A stretch of 64,000 nt of DNA from Parasphingorhabdus litoris DSM 22379. Lineage in GTDB: Bacteria > Pseudomonadota > Alphaproteobacteria > Sphingomonadales > Sphingomonadaceae. Both the position numbers and the translations under genes were made by a program. Below the pieces are notes generated by a model. The model did no database searches and was not told where the DNA came from. It was given only the letters and a program-made list of their open reading frames with translations. Positions 56,590-64,000 of the stretch are shown piece by piece. Location: positions 2,294,001 through 2,358,000 of the forward strand of contig NZ_CP086727.1 of NCBI RefSeq assembly GCF_020906275.1. The letters run 5' to 3'. Within the stretch, counting starts at the first letter, position 1, and every line of letters begins with the position of its first letter.

Positions 56590-57492
56590 ATGGCCAAACC
56601 AACCAACCTTTCAATTGCCAAAAGCCTGACAACACTGGCAGGTCTGCTTTTGGGCATTCTTTTGCTACCGTTTGCGGCCAACGCCAAAGCGGCTGACAAT
56701 GAAATCCAGAACGCCTCATTCCTCAACGAAATTGGTGGGTCAACAAGCATCAAAAAACTCGGCAGAGGTTCGCATGCCGTCAAAGCTTATATTAAGCGAG
56801 AGTTGCCCAGGGTGGTTGGTTATCGAATTCTGAAAGATAAGAACAAGGATCCGTTGAATTCGGCAACAACTGCGCGTTTTGCTTTCGAGCGGCAGTGCCT
56901 CGCTCAAGGCGGATATTTGGAACCTCAGGATAGTGCGAACAATATCGAGGCAACAGAACACTTCTCCAAGGTTGTTGATGGAGATGGCTATACAGGTGTC
57001 TGGAAATATCATATTCTGACCGCCGTATGCTCGGAAGATGATGAGAATGTTATTGGGGGCATGGGCGCAATCATAACAGATCTAACGCCTTTACGAAGAA
57101 AACACGCAAATCATCCTTTGATGATCATTGGCCTTATGAAAGAGCCCAATATTACGACCGTTTTTGCTTTGGATAAGAGCATGTTCATTCCCATCGCGAA
57201 ACGCAAAAGATGGGATATAGAGCGTGCCGAAATGATGGAGAAAAGGAGGCTGGCAACCGAAGCCTATGATAAAGAAGTGCGATTAGAGCGCATGGCCAGA
57301 AGAAAAAAATTCCAGTCTGAAATTAAGCTCGGCACTCAAACCAATTGCGGTATGGTTATAGATATGCGGGGACCTTTGGTAGAGGTGCAATTGCCTGCGA
57401 ATATCAGTTTTGATGGCCAACGCCGGTTTTGGGTAGCTAAAGCTGAGCTATCCGATGACCCACCAGCCCGTAATTGCAGTTTTGGACAATAG
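56590..57492 (+). CDS. Exported protein of unknown function under structured leader
   Basis: 300 residues with an N-terminal signal or membrane helix (LLLGILLLPFAANAKAAD). The mature part has no recognised domain: basic, with four Cys (RQCLAQ, TAVCSED, TNCGMV, RNCSFG), a coiled-coil-like Arg/Lys/Glu stretch near 205-240 (KRRLATEAYDKEVRLERMA), and a final beta-type segment. The start is fixed by AAGGAGG at 56576, which lies inside the hairpin described for the leader. It forms a run with the gene at 57502. Confidence 0.75.
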   Translation: MAKPTNLSIAKSLTTLAGLLLGILLLPFAANAKAADNEIQNASFLNEIGGSTSIKKLGRGSHAVKAYIKRELPRVVGYRILKDKNKDPLNSATTARFAFERQCLAQGGYLEPQDSANNIEATEHFSKVVDGDGYTGVWKYHILTAVCSEDDENVIGGMGAIITDLTPLRRKHANHPLMIIGLMKEPNITTVFALDKSMFIPIAKRKRWDIERAEMMEKRRLATEAYDKEVRLERMARRKKFQSEIKLGTQTNCGMVIDMRGPLVEVQLPANISFDGQRRFWVAKAELSDDPPARNCSFGQ

Positions 57493-57501
57493 CGGTTCTG
57501 C

Positions 57502-58173
57502 ATGTTTGCTCAGTTTAGCATTTTCGCACGAAAGCATAGAGTATCCTTTTCGATCATCTGGCATATTGCCTTGCTGCTGCTATGTCTCATCGCAGCTGAT
57601 CCCCTCGAACTGCTTTCCTCGCAAAGTAAAGAGATAATCAGATTAATCTATATGGTTCTGACAGTCCCTCTGGTGCTCAGGATAGCTTTTTTGATGGTTG
57701 AGATTGGACCGGCATCCAGAGGGTACATCTCAGACCTATTTGAAGATTTCAGCCTGACGGAAAAGGAGCTTGCACGACACCATTTTCTCACGGCAATGGA
57801 AAAATCGTCGAGAGGGATTGTTTCTAACAAGCAGGCGATGGATATTTATGAGATTGTGACTTTCGCACAATCAACGAACGAGGTGCCGATCAAAAGTATA
57901 TCCGATCAGCAGGTGGAAGCAATCGCTGCGATGGTGTCGGGCAGCCAACGTTCGTCCAATCGCCCCAGTTTAAAAAAAGCTGTTGGAACCGCAAAGGCAT
58001 CACGGCGTGGGCGTCCAAGATCATCACTAACCGATCAACTTCACTGCAAGATTAGCACAGAGGTAAAAGAGAGTTTGAGAGAGAGCGCGGAAAGCACCGG
58101 TGTTCCTTATGGAGTAATCGTAGATGAAACTCTTAGAGAGTATTTTGCTGCCCAGGATGCATCGCCTGCCTGA
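57502..58173 (+). CDS. Membrane protein with C-terminal ribbon-helix-helix-like segment
   Basis: 223 residues. Two membrane helices near the start (about 14-32 and 45-65), a soluble helical middle, a basic Ser/Lys/Arg linker (SLKKAVGTAKASRRGRPRSS) and a C-terminal LHCKISTEVKESLRESAEST stretch that looks like a ribbon-helix-helix of CopG/Arc type. A membrane-tethered DNA-binding design would be unusual; not assigned to a family. The start is nine bases after the preceding stop, so the two are co-transcribed. Confidence 0.68.
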   Translation: MFAQFSIFARKHRVSFSIIWHIALLLLCLIAADPLELLSSQSKEIIRLIYMVLTVPLVLRIAFLMVEIGPASRGYISDLFEDFSLTEKELARHHFLTAMEKSSRGIVSNKQAMDIYEIVTFAQSTNEVPIKSISDQQVEAIAAMVSGSQRSSNRPSLKKAVGTAKASRRGRPRSSLTDQLHCKISTEVKESLRESAESTGVPYGVIVDETLREYFAAQDASPA

Positions 58174-58218
58174 TAATGTTCGTTTGGTGACCTTAACTGC
58201 TGGAATGGTGGATCAGGA

Positions 58219-58410
58219 ATGACAGAAGAAGAGAAAATAATTGAACGCATCCTGGAGTGGGCCGGTAGACGGGATGCCGCATATGCTTGGTATCGCAATC
58301 AGCCTATTCCAGCTGTTGATGGCCGAACAGCCGAGGCATTGGTAAAGTTGGGCCAAGCGGATGTAGTTTACGACTATCTCGAGCATATGGCCTTTGGTGG
58401 TTATGCATAA
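58219..58410 (+). CDS. Short protein resembling the MbcA/ParS/Xre antitoxin C-terminal domain
   Basis: 63 residues. After an N-terminal helix the pattern AYAWYRNQPIPAVDGRTAEA and LVKLGQADVVYDYLEHMAFG resembles the DUF2384 toxin-binding domain (W-x-x-x-P-x-x-x-x-G-x-x-P/T). A full-length antitoxin would have a helix-turn-helix in front and a RES-domain toxin beside it; neither is present. So it may be a remnant or a stand-alone binding protein. Short length lowers certainty. Confidence 0.55.
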   Translation: MTEEEKIIERILEWAGRRDAAYAWYRNQPIPAVDGRTAEALVKLGQADVVYDYLEHMAFGGYA

Positions 58411-58506
58411 GGGATGCCCAACAGAGGCGAACATCGGCATGACATTGAATGAGCAATCTTGGTTTATAGTATCATTAAAGAGGTAAGACTGCAGATTGGA
58501 AAAACA

Positions 58507-58845
58507 ATGAAACAATCAACTCTCACCGCAGTGGCTAATCTGGAACGGGTTAAAATAAACGATTTGCCAGATATATTGTCTGAGATGGATGCAACAGAGA
58601 ATATGGTCCCGCTTGTGGTGCAGAAAGGCAGCGATGATCTTGTAGCTTTGGTTTCCGTAAACTTTGTCTATCAATTTATTGAGCTTTATTCAGAGTTGAC
58701 GGCTCCGTCTGTTTACCGCGTTTGCGATTTGCCGGATCACATCAAGCAGAACATTCGTGAAAGCTTGCCGAGCGAAGAAGAAATCCAGGCAGATAAATGG
58801 TCGGATGATTGGCCCTCCCATGGCGATGAGCCTCTCAAATCCTAA
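58507..58845 (+). CDS. Small protein, possibly Phd/YefM antitoxin-like
   Basis: 112 residues. The stretch MVPLVVQKGSDDLVALVSVN followed by FVYQFIELYSEL is similar in pattern to Phd/YefM antitoxins (a strand pair, V-L-V/M-S, then a helix). The C-terminal half is acidic, as in toxin-binding tails. No toxin gene is adjacent. ATG 58507 is chosen for its GGA; the frame is open from 58459. Assignment is tentative. Confidence 0.55.
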   Translation: MKQSTLTAVANLERVKINDLPDILSEMDATENMVPLVVQKGSDDLVALVSVNFVYQFIELYSELTAPSVYRVCDLPDHIKQNIRESLPSEEEIQADKWSDDWPSHGDEPLKS

Positions 58846-58876
58846 TGTCCGCTTTGGGCGCAAAAGCGGACATTAG
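58842..58876 (+). terminator. Perfect 14-bp hairpin at the end of the 58507 gene
   Basis: CTAATGTCCGCTTT (58842-58855) pairs with AAAGCGGACATTAG (58863-58876) without mismatch around a seven-base loop. The gene's stop TAA is inside the left arm. The Ts after the stem are few, so the function may be transcript end or stability. Confidence 0.65.
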
Positions 58877-58919
58877 ATAACATATAGCCAGCCCCGATAG
58901 TTTTACTTAGAAACAAAGA

Positions 58920-59753
58920 ATGATATCAAAACTTCATAAAGTCGTATCTTTTATTGGATTAGCCTTCTCTGGCTCCAGCGTGGCAAACGCAGACGCTGGG
59001 AATGAAATCCGATTTTGTGAGAAGTGTCCGATCTTCGTTGAGGTGCCATCGCCACCTATTGAATTTCGTCAAATTAAATACGTCGCCAAATATGAACTTA
59101 TGTGGAAGGATTATCTTCAATCCGTGACAGACGGCAATTGCACCATGCCTAAAAATCTACGTTATTCACTTGAAGCTGACCCGGCAACAATTGAGCGAAT
59201 GAGTATAAATTGGACGTTAGGTGATTTAGATATTCATCAAATGCACTGTTTTGCCGATTGGGTTGAAAGTCATACTGATCTGAAGATCGACCTACCAGAG
59301 ACTGAGGAATGGATGTGGTTTGCTCGTGCCGAAGCGACGAGCAAATATCCTTGGGTTGACGAGGCAGATAAAGAAAAAGCGATGGTCAACGGAACCAAGT
59401 CTCATTCAAGAAACGCCTTCGATTATGGATTGAGATTTGATTACGAAAATGGACCATATCCGGAAGGAGGCCCAGTCGGTCAATTCCCTCCAAACAAATT
59501 TGGGCTGTATGATATTATCGGAAATCATGCGGAGATTACCAAAAGCACTATCGATGCATACGATTACTTCAAAGAGAAGGGATTGGACGCTCCTGCGTTT
59601 CGTGGACGCCTAACCTATCCTGTTCTTGGTGGCAGTTTTATGACGAAAATTGAAGATGCCAATATCGATAATATCAAATGGAGTTTATCGTCATTTGAGG
59701 GAGCCATAGTGACCTCCACTGCCGTCCGATTAGTTGCGTATTCTGATCGTTAA
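58920..59753 (+). CDS. Divergent formylglycine-generating-enzyme (SUMF1/FGE) family protein, exported
   Basis: 277 residues with a signal peptide (SFIGLAFSGSSVANADAGN). The FGE-sulfatase pattern is visible in order: FVEVPSPPIEF, MWKDYLQSV, the Cys-Trp-like NCTMP, DLPETEEWMWFARA (usual LPTEAEWEYAAR), KYPWVDE, then GGPVGQFPPNKFGLYDIIGNHAE (usual G-x-F-P-P-N-x-F-G-L-Y-D-M-x-G-N-V-x-E) and a final GGSF block. The terminal catalytic Cys region is not clearly kept, so true FGE activity (Cys to formylglycine in sulfatases) is doubtful; many relatives have other roles. Leader not coupled to any sulfatase gene. Confidence 0.75.
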   Translation: MISKLHKVVSFIGLAFSGSSVANADAGNEIRFCEKCPIFVEVPSPPIEFRQIKYVAKYELMWKDYLQSVTDGNCTMPKNLRYSLEADPATIERMSINWTLGDLDIHQMHCFADWVESHTDLKIDLPETEEWMWFARAEATSKYPWVDEADKEKAMVNGTKSHSRNAFDYGLRFDYENGPYPEGGPVGQFPPNKFGLYDIIGNHAEITKSTIDAYDYFKEKGLDAPAFRGRLTYPVLGGSFMTKIEDANIDNIKWSLSSFEGAIVTSTAVRLVAYSDR

Positions 59754-60160
59754 CACGGATTTGTTGAAATCAATTCGATTGAAAGCCCCTATATTTGCTA
59801 GCGGGCTAGTGTCCGCTTTCGGAATATGGCGGACACAAGGCAAGTGCCCGCCATAGATTTGACCCGCCCAAGGGGAATCTGCCGGGTTGGTGCGGCCCGC
59901 AGGTACAGCCGAGGACACGGCCCGGACGATTGGCCTTGCTGGGAAGAGGGGTCGGAACCCTTCTTCCCTTCCAAAATCAGCGAGTGCGCGCACCAGCGCA
60001 CATCATCTACGATACGACTGGGAGGTAGTGATATGGTAGGAGTTGGCGGGAACGTCGCGGCGGCAAACTACCAAAGCGAGGCTATAACTACCCTTTAATT
60101 CGATTTACTTTGAGTGCGCAATGCATTCTCTAAACAGTATCAACCTGATGGAGGACACGT
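59754..60160. other. Intergenic region with inverted repeats, no gene
   Basis: This 407-base gap separates the FGE-like gene from the hydantoinase cluster. It holds GTGTCCGC/GCGGACAC (59809-59816/59829-59836), a 12-bp hairpin GGGAAGAGGGGT/ACCCTTCTTCCC (59941-59968) with a CGGA loop, and GTGCGC/GCGCAC (59984-60001). Open frames here are short and have no coding features. Likely a junction carrying old mobile-element debris, plus the promoter of the next operon. Confidence 0.5.
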
Positions 60161-61723
60161 TTGCGGATAGGAGTGGATGTCGGCGGAACAAATACTGATG
60201 CGGTTCTTATAGATAATCGCGATGTTCTAGGGGCAGTAAAGCGTCCGACTAAGGCGAATGTCGAAGATGGAATAGTGGATGCGATCACCGCTCTGCTTGC
60301 AGAGACATGCGTTGAGAGGGCTCAAATACGGAGAGTCATGATCGGAACGACGCATTTCACAAATGCGTTTGTCCAAGCAAGGCATTTGAGCAAGGTATTC
60401 GCACTTCGTTTGAGCTACCCTGCCGGCCAAGACATTCCGCCATTTTCGGCATGGCCTGAGACAATGCGAGAGGCCGTAGAAGGCGGATCATATGTAGCGC
60501 ATGGCGGCTATAATTTTGACGGCCGCGAAATCAGTTCTCTTGATGAAGACGAGATACGGCGGGTTGCTGGGCTGATTAAAGATAGCGGCATTGCGCAGGT
60601 GGCTATCTCCTGTGTATTCAGTCAGCTAAACTCGGACCACGAGCACCGCGCCGCTCAAATTTTGCGCAAATTATTGCCGGATGTTGGCATCTCGCTGTCT
60701 TCTGAGCTTGGCCGTGTTGGCTTGCTGGAGCGAGAGAATGCAGCGATCATGAATGGGTGTTTGCGCCCGCTAGCAGCCCAAGTAGACAAAGCTTTTCAGG
60801 CAGCATTGAACCGGCTTGGCATAAGCGCGCCATTTCTAGTCAGTCAAAATGACGGCACTTTGATGAAATCGTCGCACATGCGAGATTATCCAGTGTTCAC
60901 TTTTGCAGCCGGTCCGACAAATTCTCTTCGCGGCGCGGCTTGGCTTACCGGATTGAGCGAGACGATCGTGGCCGACATCGGCGGTACCACCACGGATATC
61001 GGCGTGCTGGTCAACGGTTTTCCGCGCCAATCAAGCAAGCTTGTCGATGTTGGCGGCGTTTACACAAATTTTCGGATGCCGGACATTTTGTCTATCGGCC
61101 TAGGCGGGGGAAGCATTGTAGCGAAACTTGGAGACATGATCTCGATAGGGCCAAAATCCGTGGGTTTTGAGTTGCGTAAAAAGGCCTGGATTTTCGGCGG
61201 GAACGTTTTAACCGCAAGCGATATTGCGGTTGCAGGCGGGGCGGCCAAATTTGGCGATGAAAAGAAGCTTGGCTCACTCGACCGCGAGACCGTGAACACG
61301 GCAACCATAGAGATACATCGGATAATCGAAGAGGGTATCGACCGGATGAAAACATCAGCCGACAAAGTGCCGGTGGTGTTGGTCGGTGGAGGGTCAGTGC
61401 TGGTGTCGCGAACGCTTAACGGCGTTAGCAAGTTATTTGTCCCCGAACATGCCGAATGCGCGAATGCTGTGGGCGCGGCCATTGGCCAGGTTGGCGGCGA
61501 GGTCGACAAAATTTTTCAATTCGATGGCAAAGACAAACAAAAGGTGCTCGATGAAGCGGAGCAATATGCGCGCGAAAGCTCAATCGCGGCAGGCGCGGAC
61601 CCTGCAACCGTCGAAATTATCGATCGCGACATGATTCCGATCCAATATCTTCCGGGAAATACGATGCGGGTCATTTGCCGGGCTGTCGGGGACCTTTCCT
61701 ATGAAGGGCCAGCCAATGCATAA
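60161..61723 (+). CDS. Hydantoinase/oxoprolinase family protein, A-subunit type (HyuA-like)
   Basis: 520 residues. ATPase-type N-terminus RIGVDVGGTNTDAVLI, then GTTHFTNAF and a central AAGPTNSLRGAAWLTG with VADIGGTTTDIGVL, all typical of the HyuA/oxoprolinase A domain. The family opens hydantoin or 5-oxoproline rings using ATP. The start is TTG 60161, with GGAGG six bases upstream; no ATG is suitably placed. No HyuB partner is adjacent, but DUF917 follows with an 8-base overlap. Confidence 0.88.
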   Translation: MRIGVDVGGTNTDAVLIDNRDVLGAVKRPTKANVEDGIVDAITALLAETCVERAQIRRVMIGTTHFTNAFVQARHLSKVFALRLSYPAGQDIPPFSAWPETMREAVEGGSYVAHGGYNFDGREISSLDEDEIRRVAGLIKDSGIAQVAISCVFSQLNSDHEHRAAQILRKLLPDVGISLSSELGRVGLLERENAAIMNGCLRPLAAQVDKAFQAALNRLGISAPFLVSQNDGTLMKSSHMRDYPVFTFAAGPTNSLRGAAWLTGLSETIVADIGGTTTDIGVLVNGFPRQSSKLVDVGGVYTNFRMPDILSIGLGGGSIVAKLGDMISIGPKSVGFELRKKAWIFGGNVLTASDIAVAGGAAKFGDEKKLGSLDRETVNTATIEIHRIIEEGIDRMKTSADKVPVVLVGGGSVLVSRTLNGVSKLFVPEHAECANAVGAAIGQVGGEVDKIFQFDGKDKQKVLDEAEQYARESSIAAGADPATVEIIDRDMIPIQYLPGNTMRVICRAVGDLSYEGPANA

Positions 61724-62825
61724 GACGGTTACGGCAGATATGATTGAAGATCTTGCGGCGGGTTCGGCTTTCCTCGGTACTGGAGGCGGCGGAGACCCTT
61801 ATCTTGGATCGCTTCTATGCCGGGAGGCCATCGCTCAATACGGGCCAGTATCGCTGATCTCACCGCAAGACCTTAAGAAGAGCGACAACGTATATGTTGC
61901 TGCGATCGTCGGGGCGCCAACGGTGATGATAGAAAAGCTGATCTCGATAAGAGATCAGCATAAAGCGGTCGCTGCTTTAGAGGATTATACCGGTCAGCAA
62001 GCCAGCGTTATCGCCTCTGCCGAGATTGGTGGATGCAATTCGATGATGCCGCTGGCCTATGCCGCTATGCGTGGCCTGCCGCTATTGGATGGCGATGGGA
62101 TGGGCCGTGCATTCCCGGAATTGCAGATGACGAGCTTCAATATCGAGGGTGTGTCTTGCACGCCAATGTCGCTTGCTGATGAACATGATAACCGGATAAT
62201 TATAGAAGCTCAGTCTGCCAAAAAAACAGAACTTCTGACACGCCCGCTGGCCGCTGAGATGGGTGCAAGCATCTGTATGTCTTGTTACCCGATGGACGGC
62301 GAGGAAGCGGCGCGCACGGTTGTTCCACATACAATCAGTGCTGCTCTCGATATTGGCGCAGCGATAAACAGGCGAGACAGTGCGGAAAAGCCACCCATTG
62401 AGCGATTGCTGTCAGCACTGCGCCGGCATGATTATTATTCCAATGCCTATGAGATTTATCGCGGCAAGATCACTAACATAGAGCGCAATACAACCCGGGG
62501 CTGGGTGCTAGGCGAATGTACAATCAGCAGCCTGGAAAAACACGATAGCCGGGCTAAGCTGGTATTTCAGAATGAAAATCTGACCGCTTATGTAGACGGT
62601 GAACTCCGGTGCATCGTGCCGGATCTGATCACGGTCGTAGATATGGAAACGGCCAACGCTATCACAACCGAACGCTTGAGTTATGGTCAGCGGGTTGCGG
62701 TTATCGGGTGCAGCGCGCCCAAGCAAATCAACACAGCAAAGGCGCGCGAGACCGTCGGTCCCGGCTGCTTTGGCCTGGAGGAAGACTATCTGCCGATATC
62801 GCAACTTGTGGGGGACCAGGGATGA
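61716..62825 (+). CDS. DUF917 (S-methyl-thiohydantoin desulfurase-like) family protein
   Basis: 369 residues. GSAFLGTGGGGDPYLGSLL at the start and EIGGCNSMMPLAYAAMRGLP with LLDGDGMGRAFPELQMTSF are the family's hallmarks. The family (PF06032) is named after an S-methyl-thiohydantoin desulfurase; other substrates are possible. It commonly pairs with HyuA-type proteins, as here. ATG 61716 overlaps the HyuA stop; ATG 61701 is a weaker choice. Confidence 0.87.
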   Translation: MHKTVTADMIEDLAAGSAFLGTGGGGDPYLGSLLCREAIAQYGPVSLISPQDLKKSDNVYVAAIVGAPTVMIEKLISIRDQHKAVAALEDYTGQQASVIASAEIGGCNSMMPLAYAAMRGLPLLDGDGMGRAFPELQMTSFNIEGVSCTPMSLADEHDNRIIIEAQSAKKTELLTRPLAAEMGASICMSCYPMDGEEAARTVVPHTISAALDIGAAINRRDSAEKPPIERLLSALRRHDYYSNAYEIYRGKITNIERNTTRGWVLGECTISSLEKHDSRAKLVFQNENLTAYVDGELRCIVPDLITVVDMETANAITTERLSYGQRVAVIGCSAPKQINTAKARETVGPGCFGLEEDYLPISQLVGDQG

Positions 62826-62884
62826 TGATGCTCGCGCCGATAGGGAGAAAAGAAAAAAGTAACGAGAACGAAAGGAATTTTGCT

Positions 62885-64000
62885 ATGGTTTATAGCAGCT
62901 TCAAACATTATGCGAGCCGGATCGTCATAGCTGCGATATCCGCTAATCTATGCGCCGGCGCAGTGCAGGCACAGACTGCCGAACCCAGTGAAAGCCAGGG
63001 CGAAAGCGCAAATAATCAGTTGAACACGATTGTCGTGACGGCGCAGCGGCGAGAAGAGAATCTTCAGGATGTTCCCGCTCAAGTATCAGCCTTCTCAGCC
63101 GATCAAATTGTCGATGCTGGGATCAATTCAACCCAGGATTTTGTTGATTTGGTGCCCAATGTGGCGCTCGATGATAGCTTTACATATCTCAATACATTTG
63201 TGGTGGTTCGCGGTGTCACGCAAATCAACAACGCTGATTCACCGATAGCGGTCGTTGTCGACGGGGTTCCGCAGAACAACCAGAAGCAGCTCAACATGAA
63301 TTTGTTCGATATCGAGCGTATTGAGGTACTGCGCGGCCCCCAAGGGGGTTTATATGGCCGAAATGCAATTGGCGGCGTGATTAACATCGTCACGAGAGAG
63401 CCTGGATATGAGTTTGGCGGGCAAGTGTCCGGTTCATATGGCAGCGGCGACCGGGTGAACTTCATGGGTTCACTGGATATTCCGGTGAGCGAACATGCAG
63501 GTTTGCGTGTTGCCGGCAATTATCTCACGAGCAATGGCCAGATTGATAACAGCTTTACCGGCGAAAATGTCGATTTCATCGATCATGACTGGGAGCTGCG
63601 CGCGCGCGGTGCTGTGGATATCAGCGAAAATGTCTCCTTGGATACGCGTGTATCCTACCGCGATTTTCGCGCTGGAGCCGTCTATGATACGGTCGTTTTT
63701 TCAGGCCGTGCGGACGACATTCTCGACCCGTTTTCAAATATAGAAGGCGTGACTTTCGGCAATATATTCGATGCTTCTATCAGTCTTGATTTCGATTTGG
63801 GGGGCGTCACCTTAACCAGCATATCCGCTTTTACCGATATCACGGAGAACTATCGTGGGGACTTGGATTTCTCCAACCCCGTTACATCTCCAGGAGGCTT
63901 TTTAGGGCTGGGGTTTCAGGCTGGACAGGGGCAAGACCTCGACGTCGAGCTTTATAGCCAAGAATTGCGCCTTGTGTCTGATTCAGCGCAGCCGTTCCGT
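62885..64000 (+). CDS. TonB-dependent receptor, 3' end beyond the window
   Basis: 372 residues to the edge. Signal peptide ending VQAQ, then a TonB-box-like region with NTIVVTAQRREENLQDVP, a plug domain (VPNVALDDSFTYLNTFVVVR; IERIEVLRGPQGGLYGRNA with GGVINIVTR), and the beginning of the barrel. It imports a bulky substrate through the outer membrane. It follows DUF917 by 59 bases, so it probably carries the substrate that the HyuA and DUF917 proteins break down. An in-frame ATG run at 62822 is possible but would add a non-signal extension. Confidence 0.93.
   Translation, partial: MVYSSFKHYASRIVIAAISANLCAGAVQAQTAEPSESQGESANNQLNTIVVTAQRREENLQDVPAQVSAFSADQIVDAGINSTQDFVDLVPNVALDDSFTYLNTFVVVRGVTQINNADSPIAVVVDGVPQNNQKQLNMNLFDIERIEVLRGPQGGLYGRNAIGGVINIVTREPGYEFGGQVSGSYGSGDRVNFMGSLDIPVSEHAGLRVAGNYLTSNGQIDNSFTGENVDFIDHDWELRARGAVDISENVSLDTRVSYRDFRAGAVYDTVVFSGRADDILDPFSNIEGVTFGNIFDASISLDFDLGGVTLTSISAFTDITENYRGDLDFSNPVTSPGGFLGLGFQAGQGQDLDVELYSQELRLVSDSAQPFR

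Noticed and set aside
59826..60098. 90-codon plus-strand frame between the FGE-like and HyuA-like genes
   Set aside because: It reads through three hairpins and has no recognisable domain or ribosome binding site; could be element debris but cannot be supported.

Overview
The window looks like a chromosomal piece of a Sphingomonadales alphaproteobacterium of moderate GC (Sphingorhabdus/Parasphingorhabdus/Sphingopyxis type). Evidence: the CckA kinase, GTTC-N7-GTTC type LexA boxes, a Sphingomonas-style TonB-dependent receptor, the recA/alaS/cckA and dapA/smpB neighbourhoods, and an envelope block (bamA-skp-fabZ) with no lpxD between skp and fabZ. The species cannot be fixed from sequence alone.

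Layout. 1-4555: the 5' end of a type II secretion pseudopilin gene (minus strand), then a tightly overlapping plus-strand operon: 2OG-Fe(II) prolyl-hydroxylase-like protein, Nramp-like transporter, 5-oxoprolinase pxpABC. 4588-16228: a long minus-strand core block read rpsB-tsf-pyrH-frr-uppS-cdsA-dxr-rseP-bamA-skp-fabZ, then rpmE: translation, nucleotide metabolism, isoprenoid and phospholipid synthesis and outer-membrane assembly. 16419-26051: mixed metabolic genes (serine hydrolase, alanine aminotransferase AlaC, PhoD phosphatase, DUF3667, orphan ExbD, DUF2461, SMR pump, GNAT, GFA). 26206-27847: a GC-rich HTH gene, a dense inverted-repeat block, and a small membrane protein gene behind a LexA-type box. 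27795-43953: core genes pssA, psd, icd, a Kef antiporter, alaS, GST, recA, cckA, DUF2062, smpB, dapA, slt. 44105-47351: a LysR regulator divergent from a four-gene redox-like operon. 47574-55782: tRNA-Met, a ferredoxin-reductase-type flavoprotein, RNA 2',3'-cyclic phosphodiesterase, peroxiredoxin, queuosine-precursor transporter, racemase-like protein, BKACE enzyme, diguanylate cyclase, cupin. 55880-59753: an AT-richer accessory stretch of orphan genes (HTH protein, secreted protein behind a highly structured 5' leader, membrane/RHH protein, two antitoxin-like small proteins, divergent formylglycine-generating-enzyme-like protein). 60161-64000: a catabolic cluster of hydantoinase/oxoprolinase A, DUF917 and a TonB-dependent receptor cut by the window edge.

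Points most worth a second look: the 5' leader at about 56429-56590, which folds on paper into a multibranch RNA ending in a hairpin that hides the ribosome binding site; the SOS-type box in front of an 80-residue membrane protein at 27605; the Nramp-like protein of the pxp operon, which has lost the metal-binding residues; and a racemase with one catalytic cysteine replaced. All structural statements come from reading the sequence by eye; no search, folding or alignment was run.
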